A DNA stretch of 64,000 nt from Chromohalobacter sarecensis (lineage in GTDB: Bacteria; Pseudomonadota; Gammaproteobacteria; Pseudomonadales; Halomonadaceae), in NCBI RefSeq assembly GCF_023061135.1, contig NZ_JAKGAN010000006.1, positions 186,001-250,000 on the forward strand, written 5' to 3'. Positions 57,369-64,000 of this stretch are shown here, one piece after another. The translations under genes were made by a program, and so were the position numbers. The notes below the pieces were generated by a model. The model was not told the DNA's origin. It made no database searches and saw nothing but the letters and a program-made list of their open reading frames with translations. Each line of letters starts with the position of its first letter. Positions within the stretch are counted from its first letter, which is position 1.

Positions 57369-57851
57369 GTGTGGCGATAGCAAGGGCGCGATCGGGATAT
57401 AATCGCCCGCCTCAATGCCGTGTCGACGAAAGTAACCGGCATTGACTTCCAGCGCCGCGCGAAACGATGCCCCGGCCGCATAACTGGGGCACTCGGCGCT
57501 GGACTCGGCCTGGCACGGCTGCATGTGCCGGATGGCGCGCACCTCGCCATCCGCACCGAGAAAGGCGATATCCAGCGGAATACGCGTGCGGTACATCCAG
57601 AACGCCGCCTCAGGGGATTGCTGATTGGCGTAGACGAATAGCATGCCGGCATCTGATGCGAGCGTATCGCGCTCCATCAATCCCCGAGCGCGCTCGTCGG
57701 CCTGCCTGGCCACCTCCACCGACAGCGTATCTCCCGCAATATCCAAAGTGGCGCGTTCGAGCGTCGAGCGCTCCTCTCCGAATGCCGACGCGAGTGTCAG
57801 CGCCAACATGCCCAACACCATCATGCTCGACACGTACAATGTCCGTTTCAT
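57366..57851 (-). CDS. DUF192 family secreted protein
   Basis: 161 residues. Signal peptide MKRTLYVSSMMVLGMLALTLASAFG, then a DUF192 domain (ERARGLMERDTLASDAGMLF, WMYRTRIPLDIAFLGADG, ASFRAALEVNAGYFRRHGI). The family is a small beta fold, found also as ThiS-like and in fusion forms; function unknown. AAAAGGAT 5-9 bases before the ATG. The TAG stop lies within the terminal inverted repeat of repeat copy 1, so the C-terminus (DYIPIAPLLSPH) may have been set by element insertion. Confidence 0.87.
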   Translation of the reverse strand: MKRTLYVSSMMVLGMLALTLASAFGEERSTLERATLDIAGDTLSVEVARQADERARGLMERDTLASDAGMLFVYANQQSPEAAFWMYRTRIPLDIAFLGADGEVRAIRHMQPCQAESSAECPSYAAGASFRAALEVNAGYFRRHGIEAGDYIPIAPLLSPH

Positions 57852-57893
57852 GCGCTATCCTTTTGCGTTCTATCAGCCAGTGCGAATAATGCC

Positions 57894-58067
57894 TAGGCAC
57901 TATCTGAAAAGTCGACGAGCGAAGGTCAGACAAGGCAAAAATCAGCGAAAACGGACCGGGCTGGCGCACCAGTTTACGGGTGTAAATGAGCATTTTGATC
58001 GGACTCGCGCCCGAGCTGATTTTTAACGCAGTATGGCCGAGCGCAGGCAGTTTTCAGACAATGCCTA
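57894..58067. repeat. MITE-like repeat copy 2 (174 bp)
   Basis: Ends TAGGCACTATCTGAAAA (57894-57910) and TTTTCAGACAATGCCTA (58051-58067), inner arms AAAAATCAGC (57937-57946) / GCTGATTTTT (58015-58024), and the same TTTACGGG-GTGTAAATGAG centre as copy 1 plus an extra 25-30 bases. It lies between the divergent starts of DUF192 and the EamA gene. Confidence 0.82.
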
Positions 58068-58093
58068 ACGCCATTCGCCTACAAGGACACCCC

Positions 58094-58954
58094 GTGCCGC
58101 TTCGCGACCTCCTGATCGGCCTTATGGTCATCGTCATCTGGGCCTTCAACATCATCGTCATCAAGGTCGGCGTGGACGACATGCCGCCGCTGATGCTGAT
58201 GACACTACGCTTCATGCTGGTCGCGGCATTGGTCGTGCCCTTCACTCGGGTGACACGGCCGCAACTGCCGTGGCTGCTGGTGCTCTCGGTCACCTTCGGG
58301 GGCCTGCATTTCCCGCTGCTGTTTCTGGGCCTGGGCCAAGCCGAGGCCGGTACCGGCGCCCTGCTTGTACAGATGGGCACACCCTTCGCCACTTTGCTCG
58401 CCGCCGTCTTTCTCAAGGAACGCCTCGACCTGCGCCGCCTGCTCGGCTTGCTGCTGGCCTTCGCCGGTGCCGTGGTACTCGCCGGCGGGCCAGCGCTGCC
58501 TAATGTAACGGCCACGTTGACGCTTTTGACCAGCGCCCTGGCCTGGGCGGTATCGACGTTGATCATCAAGCGTGCACCGGCCATCTCTCCGCTGACGCTG
58601 GCCGGGTGGATCGCACTGTTCGCGATTCCCCAGGTCGCCCTCGGCAGTTGGCTTTTCGAGACCCAGCACATACAAGCGCTTCGCCATGCCGGCTGGATCG
58701 GCTGGGGCGCGGTATTCTACACGGCGGTGATGTCGTCGATCATCGCCTACGGCTTGTGGTATGCGCTGCTACGCCGTCACCCGATCAACCGGGTCGTGCC
58801 GCTGACGTTGCTGATGCCGGTCATCGCCGTTTTCCTCGGCGTCTGGCTGCTCGGCGATGGCCTGGATAGTCACAAGTTGCTCGGTGGGGCGCTGGTCATC
58901 GCCGGGCTGGCGGTGATCAATCTACCGGGAAGGCGGCGGCACACCGCCTCCTGA
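58094..58954 (+). CDS. EamA/DMT superfamily transporter
   Basis: Inner-membrane exporter of about 286 residues with ten hydrophobic segments in two EamA halves (LLIGLMVIVIWAFNIIVIKV; LTSALAWAVSTLIIKRA). GTG at 58094 is taken as the start: AAGGA stands 6 bases before it. An ATG at 58061 is in frame but lies inside the repeat end without a ribosome site. Substrate unknown (amino acids or metabolites in this family). Stop is 6 bases from the modC stop, convergent, with no terminator visible. Confidence 0.86.
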   Translation: MPLRDLLIGLMVIVIWAFNIIVIKVGVDDMPPLMLMTLRFMLVAALVVPFTRVTRPQLPWLLVLSVTFGGLHFPLLFLGLGQAEAGTGALLVQMGTPFATLLAAVFLKERLDLRRLLGLLLAFAGAVVLAGGPALPNVTATLTLLTSALAWAVSTLIIKRAPAISPLTLAGWIALFAIPQVALGSWLFETQHIQALRHAGWIGWGAVFYTAVMSSIIAYGLWYALLRRHPINRVVPLTLLMPVIAVFLGVWLLGDGLDSHKLLGGALVIAGLAVINLPGRRRHTAS

Positions 58955-58960
58955 AGGCCC

Positions 58961-60055
58961 TTACGTCACGATCACGTCATGGCGGGAGATCGTCACGCTA
59001 CGCAGCCGCGCCTGCAACGCTTGGCCCGCATACAGTCCCATCTGACCGACGGCTTCACGGGTGAGACGCGCCCGCAGCGCCTGCCCACCGACATCCAGCA
59101 TCACCTCGACGAAGGGACCGTGGGCTTCATCACCGATCTCCCGCAGCGTCGCCGGTAGGCAGGCTACATCCGGCAGCGGCGGCGTCTGCGTGGAGGCCAC
59201 ACCCACATCGCGCGCCCGAAGACGCAAGCGCACCGCATCGCCGACCGCGCCATCGAGACGCGCGACACTCAGCGTCTCGCCCTCGATCACGCCCGGCAGT
59301 GCCAGACGCGTCAGGCAAAGCGCCTCATCGTGCGCGACGATACGCGCCTCGAGCAACGAAGACGCCTCGAAGCGCCCGGTGCGTGGGCCCAGATCGAGGC
59401 GCGCAAACATCTCGTCCACCGGCCCGCTGGCCAGCACGCGTCCCTCTTCGATCAATGCCACGCGGTCGGCCAGTGCGCCAATTTCACGCGTATCGTGACT
59501 GACGAAGAGAATCGGTACGCCAGTATCGCGCGCCAGACGCCGGATATAACGCAAGAGCTCCTGCTTGCGCGCGCCGTCCAGCCCAGTGAGCGGCTCGTCC
59601 ATCAACAGCATGCGCGGGCGCGACAACAACGCCCGGCCGATGGCCACGCGACGTGCCTCGCCTCCCGAGAGCCGCCCCGGCGTACGCGACAACAAATGAC
59701 CGATCCCCAGAAGTTCGACCAGGTCATCGAAATCCGTACGCGCCGCGCGCGGCATGCCGTAGCGCAAATTGCCGCGCACCGAATAATGCGGAAACAGCCG
59801 TGCTTCCTGAAACACCACGCCCAACTGACGCCGGTGAGGCGGCACCCAGCGACGCCGCTGGGTATCCACCAGCCATGTATCGCCCAATCGAATGGTGCCT
59901 GCCTCCGGCGCCCCCAATCCGGCGATCAGCCGAATCAGGCTGCTCTTGCCGCTCCCCGAGCGCCCGAATAACGCCGTGACGCCTTCCGCCGGCACCGTGA
60001 GAGAGGTATCGAGGGTGAAATCGCCCAGCCGCTGAAAGACCTGCGCTTCAAGCAT
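58961..60055 (-). CDS. modC: Molybdate ABC transporter ATP-binding protein ModC
   Basis: About 364 residues. ABC domain with Walker A FGRSGSGKSSLIR, signature RLSGGEARRVAIGRALL, Walker B MLLMDEPLTGLDG and the switch His in SHDTREI. C-terminal TOBE (molybdate-binding) domain from about residue 295 onward. Overlaps modB by 8 bases. Confidence 0.94.
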   Translation of the reverse strand: MLEAQVFQRLGDFTLDTSLTVPAEGVTALFGRSGSGKSSLIRLIAGLGAPEAGTIRLGDTWLVDTQRRRWVPPHRRQLGVVFQEARLFPHYSVRGNLRYGMPRAARTDFDDLVELLGIGHLLSRTPGRLSGGEARRVAIGRALLSRPRMLLMDEPLTGLDGARKQELLRYIRRLARDTGVPILFVSHDTREIGALADRVALIEEGRVLASGPVDEMFARLDLGPRTGRFEASSLLEARIVAHDEALCLTRLALPGVIEGETLSVARLDGAVGDAVRLRLRARDVGVASTQTPPLPDVACLPATLREIGDEAHGPFVEVMLDVGGQALRARLTREAVGQMGLYAGQALQARLRSVTISRHDVIVT

Positions 60056-60743
60056 GACGGCCCTCCAGACGCCGACGCGCGCGCCGCGCCAACCATTCCG
60101 ACGCCACCAGCGCGATCAACGCCACGACCACCGAAATCACACAAAGCCGCGCGGCGGCGGCCTCCTTTCCGGGCGTCTGCACCAGGCTGTAGAGCGCCAG
60201 CGGCAAGGTGCGCGTCTCACCGGGAATGTTGGCGGCAAAGGTAATCGTCGCACCAAACTCGGATAGCGAGCGTGCGAACGCCAGCACGCCACCGGTCAAG
60301 ATGCCCGGCAATATCAACGGCAGGGTCACCGTGAGAAAGGTCTTCCAGCGGCTCGCACCCAGCGTGCGTGCGGCCTCCTCCAGCTTGCGATCGACCGACT
60401 CCAGCGACAGGCGCACAGCACGCACCAGCAATGGAAACGCCATCACCGCCCCAGCGAGTGCCGCCCCTTGCCAGGTGAAGGGCAGACTCACGCCCAGCGT
60501 TTCGTGCAGCCATTGGCCCAGCGAGCCCTGGCGCCCCAGCGATACCAGCAGCAGATACCCCACCACGACCGGCGGCAGCACCAACGGTAAATGCACGATG
60601 CCATCGACAAGGGCCTTGCCCGGGAAGTCGAAACGCGCCAGCACGTAGGCCATGCCTAGTCCCGGCAACAGGATCGCGGCCACCGCGACACCGGAAACAC
60701 GCAGACTCAGGGTCAGCGCCTCCCATTCCAGCGGTGTCAGCAT
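60048..60743 (-). CDS. modB: Molybdate ABC transporter permease ModB
   Basis: Inner-membrane permease of about 231 residues, five to six helices. Contains the EAA loop LEEAARTLGASRWKTFLTVTLP and LPLVLPPVVVGYLLLVSLGRQG, which are ModB-typical. Shares one base with modA (TGATG) and overlaps modC by 8 bases, so the three are co-translated. Confidence 0.94.
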   Translation of the reverse strand: MLTPLEWEALTLSLRVSGVAVAAILLPGLGMAYVLARFDFPGKALVDGIVHLPLVLPPVVVGYLLLVSLGRQGSLGQWLHETLGVSLPFTWQGAALAGAVMAFPLLVRAVRLSLESVDRKLEEAARTLGASRWKTFLTVTLPLILPGILTGGVLAFARSLSEFGATITFAANIPGETRTLPLALYSLVQTPGKEAAAARLCVISVVVALIALVASEWLARRARRRLEGRHA

Positions 60744-61540
60744 CAGCTATCCCCGTCGGTCAGCGTCGCAAAGCCGTAACGTTGGAAGATAGCGCTCGCT
60801 TCATCGCCTTCCAGCCACTTGGCTAACGCCGTGGCCTCCTCGCTGGGTGATGCCCCCACCAGAGCCACAGGATAGACGATCGGGTCATGAGAGGCGTCGG
60901 GAAAGGTGCCCAGCGTCTTGACCTTGTCGCTGGCTTGAGCATCACTGGCATAGACGATACCCAACGGCGTCTCGCCACGCTCGACCAGCGCCAAGGCACT
61001 GCGCACGTTGTCGGCGCGCGCCAACCGTGGCACGAGCGCCTGCCACTGACCCAGCGATGTCAGCGCCTGTTTGGCATAGATACCTGCGGGGACATGCTCT
61101 GGGTTGCCGAGTGCCAGGCGGCCTTCTCCCAATCGTTCGGCGATCGAGGCGGTCTCATCCAGCGTGAAACGGTCAACATCGCTGTCCCGGGGTGCAATCA
61201 ATGCCAGACGATTGCCCAGCACATCATGGCGATGCGAGAGCGTGATTCCGTTCTGCGAGCCGAGCCAATCCATCCAGCGCTCGTTGGCCGAGAGATACAC
61301 GGCCGCCGGCGCACCATTGGCGATCTGCCGGGCCAATGTCGACGACGCGGCATAGACCGGCACGATGTCGACATCGTGATCGCGCCCGTAGGCCTCGGCC
61401 AGCGCATCGACGGCATCGGTCAGCGAGGCCGCAGCAAAAACCTTGACGCGCTCGGCGGCCAGCGCCGAAAGACTCGCCATGCCCAGCGACAGTGCCAAGG
61501 CATGGACGATAAAAATACGCACCAGCGAACGACGTAACAT
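60743..61540 (-). CDS. modA: Molybdate-binding periplasmic protein ModA
   Basis: About 265 residues with a Sec signal ending SALAA. Oxyanion site residues visible in VFAAASLTDAVDALAEAYG and YAASSTLARQIANGAPA (serines binding molybdate); further DAQASDKVKTLGTFPD and the C-terminal helix FQRYGFATL. First gene of modABC. In the 151 bases upstream I saw no ModE site. Confidence 0.94.
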   Translation of the reverse strand: MLRRSLVRIFIVHALALSLGMASLSALAAERVKVFAAASLTDAVDALAEAYGRDHDVDIVPVYAASSTLARQIANGAPAAVYLSANERWMDWLGSQNGITLSHRHDVLGNRLALIAPRDSDVDRFTLDETASIAERLGEGRLALGNPEHVPAGIYAKQALTSLGQWQALVPRLARADNVRSALALVERGETPLGIVYASDAQASDKVKTLGTFPDASHDPIVYPVALVGASPSEEATALAKWLEGDEASAIFQRYGFATLTDGDS

Positions 61541-61641
61541 ACAACTCCGGGCCTAGCGGCTTCGATACCAATGACGAGTGAGTAAGCTTATCGAAAATAG
61601 CATGCACGATGGCAACAACCCAGACACCGCCCGAACGCAAA

Positions 61642-61662
61642 AGGGAGGCCCGAAGCCTCCCT
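61642..61662 (-). terminator. Terminator of the TonB-dependent receptor gene
   Basis: 8-bp stem AGGGAGGC / GCCTCCCT with loop CCGAA; on the minus strand it is followed by TTTTG. It lies 30 bases past the receptor stop. Confidence 0.75.
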
Positions 61663-61691
61663 GCACGATGATCGGTAATTTGTCTTATGCA

Positions 61692-63671
61692 TCAGAACTC
61701 GACGCGGATACCGGCATTATAGCGACGACCATCCAGCACCTTTTCGTAAACGTCGTAGTTCACATCTTTGTCGAAGACATTGTCCACACCGCCAAACAGG
61801 GTCGCCGCATCGCTCAACCGGTAGGCTGCGCCCACGTCTACGAAAGTGTAGGAAGGAATCTCATCAGTCATACTCGTGCGACTCAATCCTTGGGTCGTGC
61901 GGCCACGATAATTGACGCGCGCCCACCCCGATAGCGGGCCACCCGGCTCCCAATCGAGCGTGGCATTGGCCATGTGCTCGGGCAGTCTGTTGAGCGGTTG
62001 CCCTTTGAAATCCCCGGTTTTTTGCTCGGAATCGGTATAGGTGTAATTGGCCGTCAGGGAATAATCCAGCCCCAATGGCAATGTCAATGTCGCCTCGACA
62101 CCCTGCATGGTGACCTTATCGACGTTGAAGCGCTGGCTGATGAAGCGGTATTCCTCATTGTTGAAGGTACACGTCGCGTCACCCGCTTCCGTATCGCAGA
62201 CACGTTGTTCGGTGATCTTGTCGTCGAACTCCGTATAGAACAGCGTCACCCCGGCTTGGGTGCCTTCTTGATCGTCCCATACCACGCCCAGCTCATGACT
62301 CAGACTTTCTTCGGGCTGGAGATCCGCATTGCCGAGAATCACCGCCGGCACCGCTGAATTGGGTCCGCCGGTGATCTGCCCCCAGCCAGGCGATGCCTGA
62401 CGCAGATCCGGCGCACGATAACCGCTGGTGACGCCACCTTTGACAGTCCATTGTGGCGCCGCCTGCCAGACCCCATAAAGGCGTGGTGCCCAATGCGTCC
62501 CATAGTTTTCGTCTTTATTGAGCCGCGTGCCCCCCGTCAGCGAGAAATCCTGCGTCAGCGCCCATTCGTCCTCGACGAAGAGTGCCCATTGCCAGCGTGT
62601 CAGTTCATCCAGGTTACCCGCTTCGTTACCGCCATCCGTCAACGCCTGATCCTGGTATTGACCGCCAAGCGTCAAGATATGACGCCCCAGAGGCATCACG
62701 CTTTGCGTGTTGAAGACCGTATTTTCATATTCCATGTCGCGCGAGGGATTATCGACTTCTTCACGCTGCACATAGCTTTCCGTGGCGCCGAAACCCCAAC
62801 GACCATTGTGCGTAACGGCATAATGACGACGGTCGTAATCCTGTTCCGAACGCTCGTTGGGACCGCCTCGCCCTTCTTCGGCAATCGACTCACCGGGATT
62901 GGAAGTACGCTTCTGATTGCTGTAACCCGCCTCGACGTCAATATCGTGCGCCGCCGATGGCGTCCAGCTCAGCTTAGCCGTACCGCTCGCTAACCGCCGC
63001 TCGTTAAAACCATCGACGATTTGATCCTCGTCACGGTGTGAATATTGACCGTGAACCTGAAGCCCCAGCGTGTTCTCTTTGAGCGGGCCGCCGACATAAA
63101 AGCGGCTACGGTTCGAATCGCCCGAGTCCGCGTCCTCCTGAACCGTGGTTTCGGCGGTAACGCTACCATGCCAGTCCTTAGCCACCTTGCGCGTGATGAT
63201 ATTGACCACGCCGCCCAGGGCATCGGACCCATACAAGGAAGACATGGGCCCCCGAATCACCTCGATTCGCTCGATGGCGGACAACGGTGGCAGCCAACCC
63301 TGCTCGATCCCCGGTCCATCGCTATTGGGGCGTGTCTCCCGAGACCCCTGACGCTTGCCGTCGACGAGAATCAAAGTGTACTTGCTGCCCATGCCCCGCA
63401 TGCTGATGTCCTGCGAGGCGCCCCCGCCGGTGATCATGACGCCGGGCACATTCTGGAGCGCATCGGTGACATCCCAATAGCTCTTATTCTCAAGCTGCTC
63501 GCGCGAAATGACACTGATCGACGCCGGCGCGTCCTTTACCTGCTGGGCGTATCCCGCAGCAGTCACGACGACATTATCCAGTTGGGCATCGTCATCGGCG
63601 GCATAGGCCAGCGGCATGCCGAAAGTGGTAACGGCGAATGCCAGCGCCGACGTACGAATGTGATAAGACAT
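61692..63671 (-). CDS. TonB-dependent outer-membrane receptor (siderophore/FepA-CirA type)
   Basis: Outer-membrane gated channel of about 659 residues. Signal peptide ending LAYA-AD; TonB box region LDNVVVTAAG; plug domain (ISVISREQLENKSYWDVTDALQ, DISMRGMGSKYTLILVDG, IERIEVIRGPMSSLYGSDALGGVVNIITR); 22-strand barrel ending in GRRYNAGIRVEF (terminal Phe). Cys pair in RVCDTEAGDATCTF lies in a loop. The plug resembles catecholate siderophore receptors (FepA/CirA); ligand not assignable. Two Fur-like stretches lie upstream. Confidence 0.92.
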   Translation of the reverse strand: MSYHIRTSALAFAVTTFGMPLAYAADDDAQLDNVVVTAAGYAQQVKDAPASISVISREQLENKSYWDVTDALQNVPGVMITGGGASQDISMRGMGSKYTLILVDGKRQGSRETRPNSDGPGIEQGWLPPLSAIERIEVIRGPMSSLYGSDALGGVVNIITRKVAKDWHGSVTAETTVQEDADSGDSNRSRFYVGGPLKENTLGLQVHGQYSHRDEDQIVDGFNERRLASGTAKLSWTPSAAHDIDVEAGYSNQKRTSNPGESIAEEGRGGPNERSEQDYDRRHYAVTHNGRWGFGATESYVQREEVDNPSRDMEYENTVFNTQSVMPLGRHILTLGGQYQDQALTDGGNEAGNLDELTRWQWALFVEDEWALTQDFSLTGGTRLNKDENYGTHWAPRLYGVWQAAPQWTVKGGVTSGYRAPDLRQASPGWGQITGGPNSAVPAVILGNADLQPEESLSHELGVVWDDQEGTQAGVTLFYTEFDDKITEQRVCDTEAGDATCTFNNEEYRFISQRFNVDKVTMQGVEATLTLPLGLDYSLTANYTYTDSEQKTGDFKGQPLNRLPEHMANATLDWEPGGPLSGWARVNYRGRTTQGLSRTSMTDEIPSYTFVDVGAAYRLSDAATLFGGVDNVFDKDVNYDVYEKVLDGRRYNAGIRVEF

Positions 63672-63744
63672 AGTGCGTTGTTCTCCCTGATGAACCCCGC
63701 TCCGACACCGGCCGAAGCATTTGCATGATATTTTGATATTTAAT

Positions 63745-63860
63745 ACGAATTTTTATCATTTAGATTCTTTCATAGAGAGCACGCTAGGTCACGGTACGGG
63801 GCGTTTCGCAATCTGCAACGCAACGAGAGATCGTTACAAGCGTTAATGATTTTCAAAAGA
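63745..63860. promoter_or_regulatory. Two Fur-box-like stretches between receptor and LysR genes
   Basis: Minus strand CTAAATGATAAAAATTCGT (63763-63745) agrees with the 19-bp Fur consensus at about 11 positions; plus strand GTTAATGATTTTCAAAAGA (63842-63860) at about 12. The region is AT-rich compared with its surroundings. Moderate matches only. Confidence 0.42.
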
Positions 63861-63870
63861 GTCATGCAAT

Positions 63871-64000
63871 ATGCCAGAATGGATATCCACTCCACGCACC
63901 ACGCTGACGATGGCCTATGGCATGCACGATCTCGATGAACTGACCGCATTCGCCTCGGTCATGGCGTCCGGCAGCCTGACCGCCAGCGCCCGTGAACTGG
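63871..64000 (+). CDS. LysR-family transcriptional regulator, N-terminal fragment cut by window edge
   Basis: 43 codons from ATG 63871, open to the window end. From residue 18: MHDLDELTAFASVMASGSLT and then ASARELG, the start of a LysR helix-turn-helix (LDELTAFASV...GSLTASARELG). The true start may be the ATG at 63922, since LysR proteins usually begin just before this segment. Divergent from the TonB receptor gene and a candidate regulator of it. Confidence 0.72.
   Translation, partial: MPEWISTPRTTLTMAYGMHDLDELTAFASVMASGSLTASAREL

Noticed and set aside
57986-58093. 36-codon N-terminal extension of the EamA transporter
   Set aside because: It is encoded by the MITE-like repeat and has no ribosome site, whereas GTG 58094 has AAGGA at the right distance.
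61541-61600. ModE operator upstream of modA
   Set aside because: Looked for paired CGCTATATA-type arms and found none.
1-64000. tRNA, rRNA, CRISPR array, prophage, insertion sequence with transposase, or classical defence system
   Set aside because: None seen on reading both strands: no cloverleaf-type sequence, no spaced identical repeats, no integrase, capsid or transposase-like protein.

Overview
The window is an ordinary-density chromosomal segment (GC-rich, about 60 genes, no rRNA, tRNA, prophage, transposase or CRISPR seen) of a halophilic gammaproteobacterium. The gene order ftsB-ispD-ispF-truD-surE-pcm-DUF368-nlpD-rpoS, a trehalose operon, a TAXI-type TRAP transporter and a fructose-only PTS all fit the family Halomonadaceae; Chromohalobacter is my best guess, but this is inference from gene content, not from a database search.

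Layout. 1-3.3 kb: start of an LpxL-type acyltransferase, a REP-like repeat, alr and a TolC-family porin. 3.25-10.5 kb (all minus): a tightly overlapping operon ftsB, ispD, ispF, truD, surE, pcm, DUF368, nlpD and then rpoS, joining isoprenoid synthesis, division, protein/nucleotide repair and the stationary-phase sigma factor. 10.6-14.6 kb: a NIF3/YqfO-like protein, two Nudix hydrolases, a 2OG-Fe(II) oxygenase and an acyl-CoA dehydrogenase of the DmdC/large type. 14.8-18.75 kb (plus): otsB, a GH15 glycosidase and otsA, translationally coupled. 18.9-25.8 kb: fruB-fruK-fruA facing the divergent regulator cra/fruR, with two Cra-like operators between them, and a PhoD-type phosphoesterase attached to cra. 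27.8-38.5 kb: rsd/algQ, dsbB, gshA, tex, a Tat-exported msrB, pckA, hslO, hslR, a YrfG-type nucleotidase and divergent nudE (the pckA-hslO-hslR-yrfG/nudE block is the classic gammaproteobacterial neighbourhood). 38.6-44.4 kb: a secreted acidic repeat protein, a Gfo/Idh dehydrogenase, a 36-residue small ORF, an Aquifex-type aconitase and ilvD. 44.7-52.2 kb (minus): lon with a heat-shock-like promoter, a DUF945 protein, and a set made of a MOSC protein, a periplasmic sulfite-oxidase-fold protein and a hybrid histidine kinase. 52.4-58.95 kb: TAXI TRAP transporter, TauE/SafE exporter, a DUF192 protein bracketed by two copies of a MITE-like repeat, and an EamA exporter. 59-64 kb: modABC, a TonB-dependent siderophore receptor, and the start of a divergent LysR regulator.

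How the parts work together. The segment is mostly housekeeping with a stress flavour: RpoS, Lon, Hsp33/Hsp15, MsrB, GshA, Pcm and trehalose synthesis. Sugar input by the fructose PTS is balanced by PEP carboxykinase and aconitase. Molybdenum appears twice (modABC and the MOSC/sulfite-oxidase-fold/kinase set).

Most interesting points: the Cys-less sulfite-oxidase-fold protein fused in expression to a hybrid kinase; the MITE-like pair whose terminal TAG serves as a stop codon; the 36-residue ORF before aconitase; the aconitase with Ser in place of a cluster Cys; the GH15 enzyme wedged between otsB and otsA; and the palindrome sitting on the heat-shock-like lon promoter.
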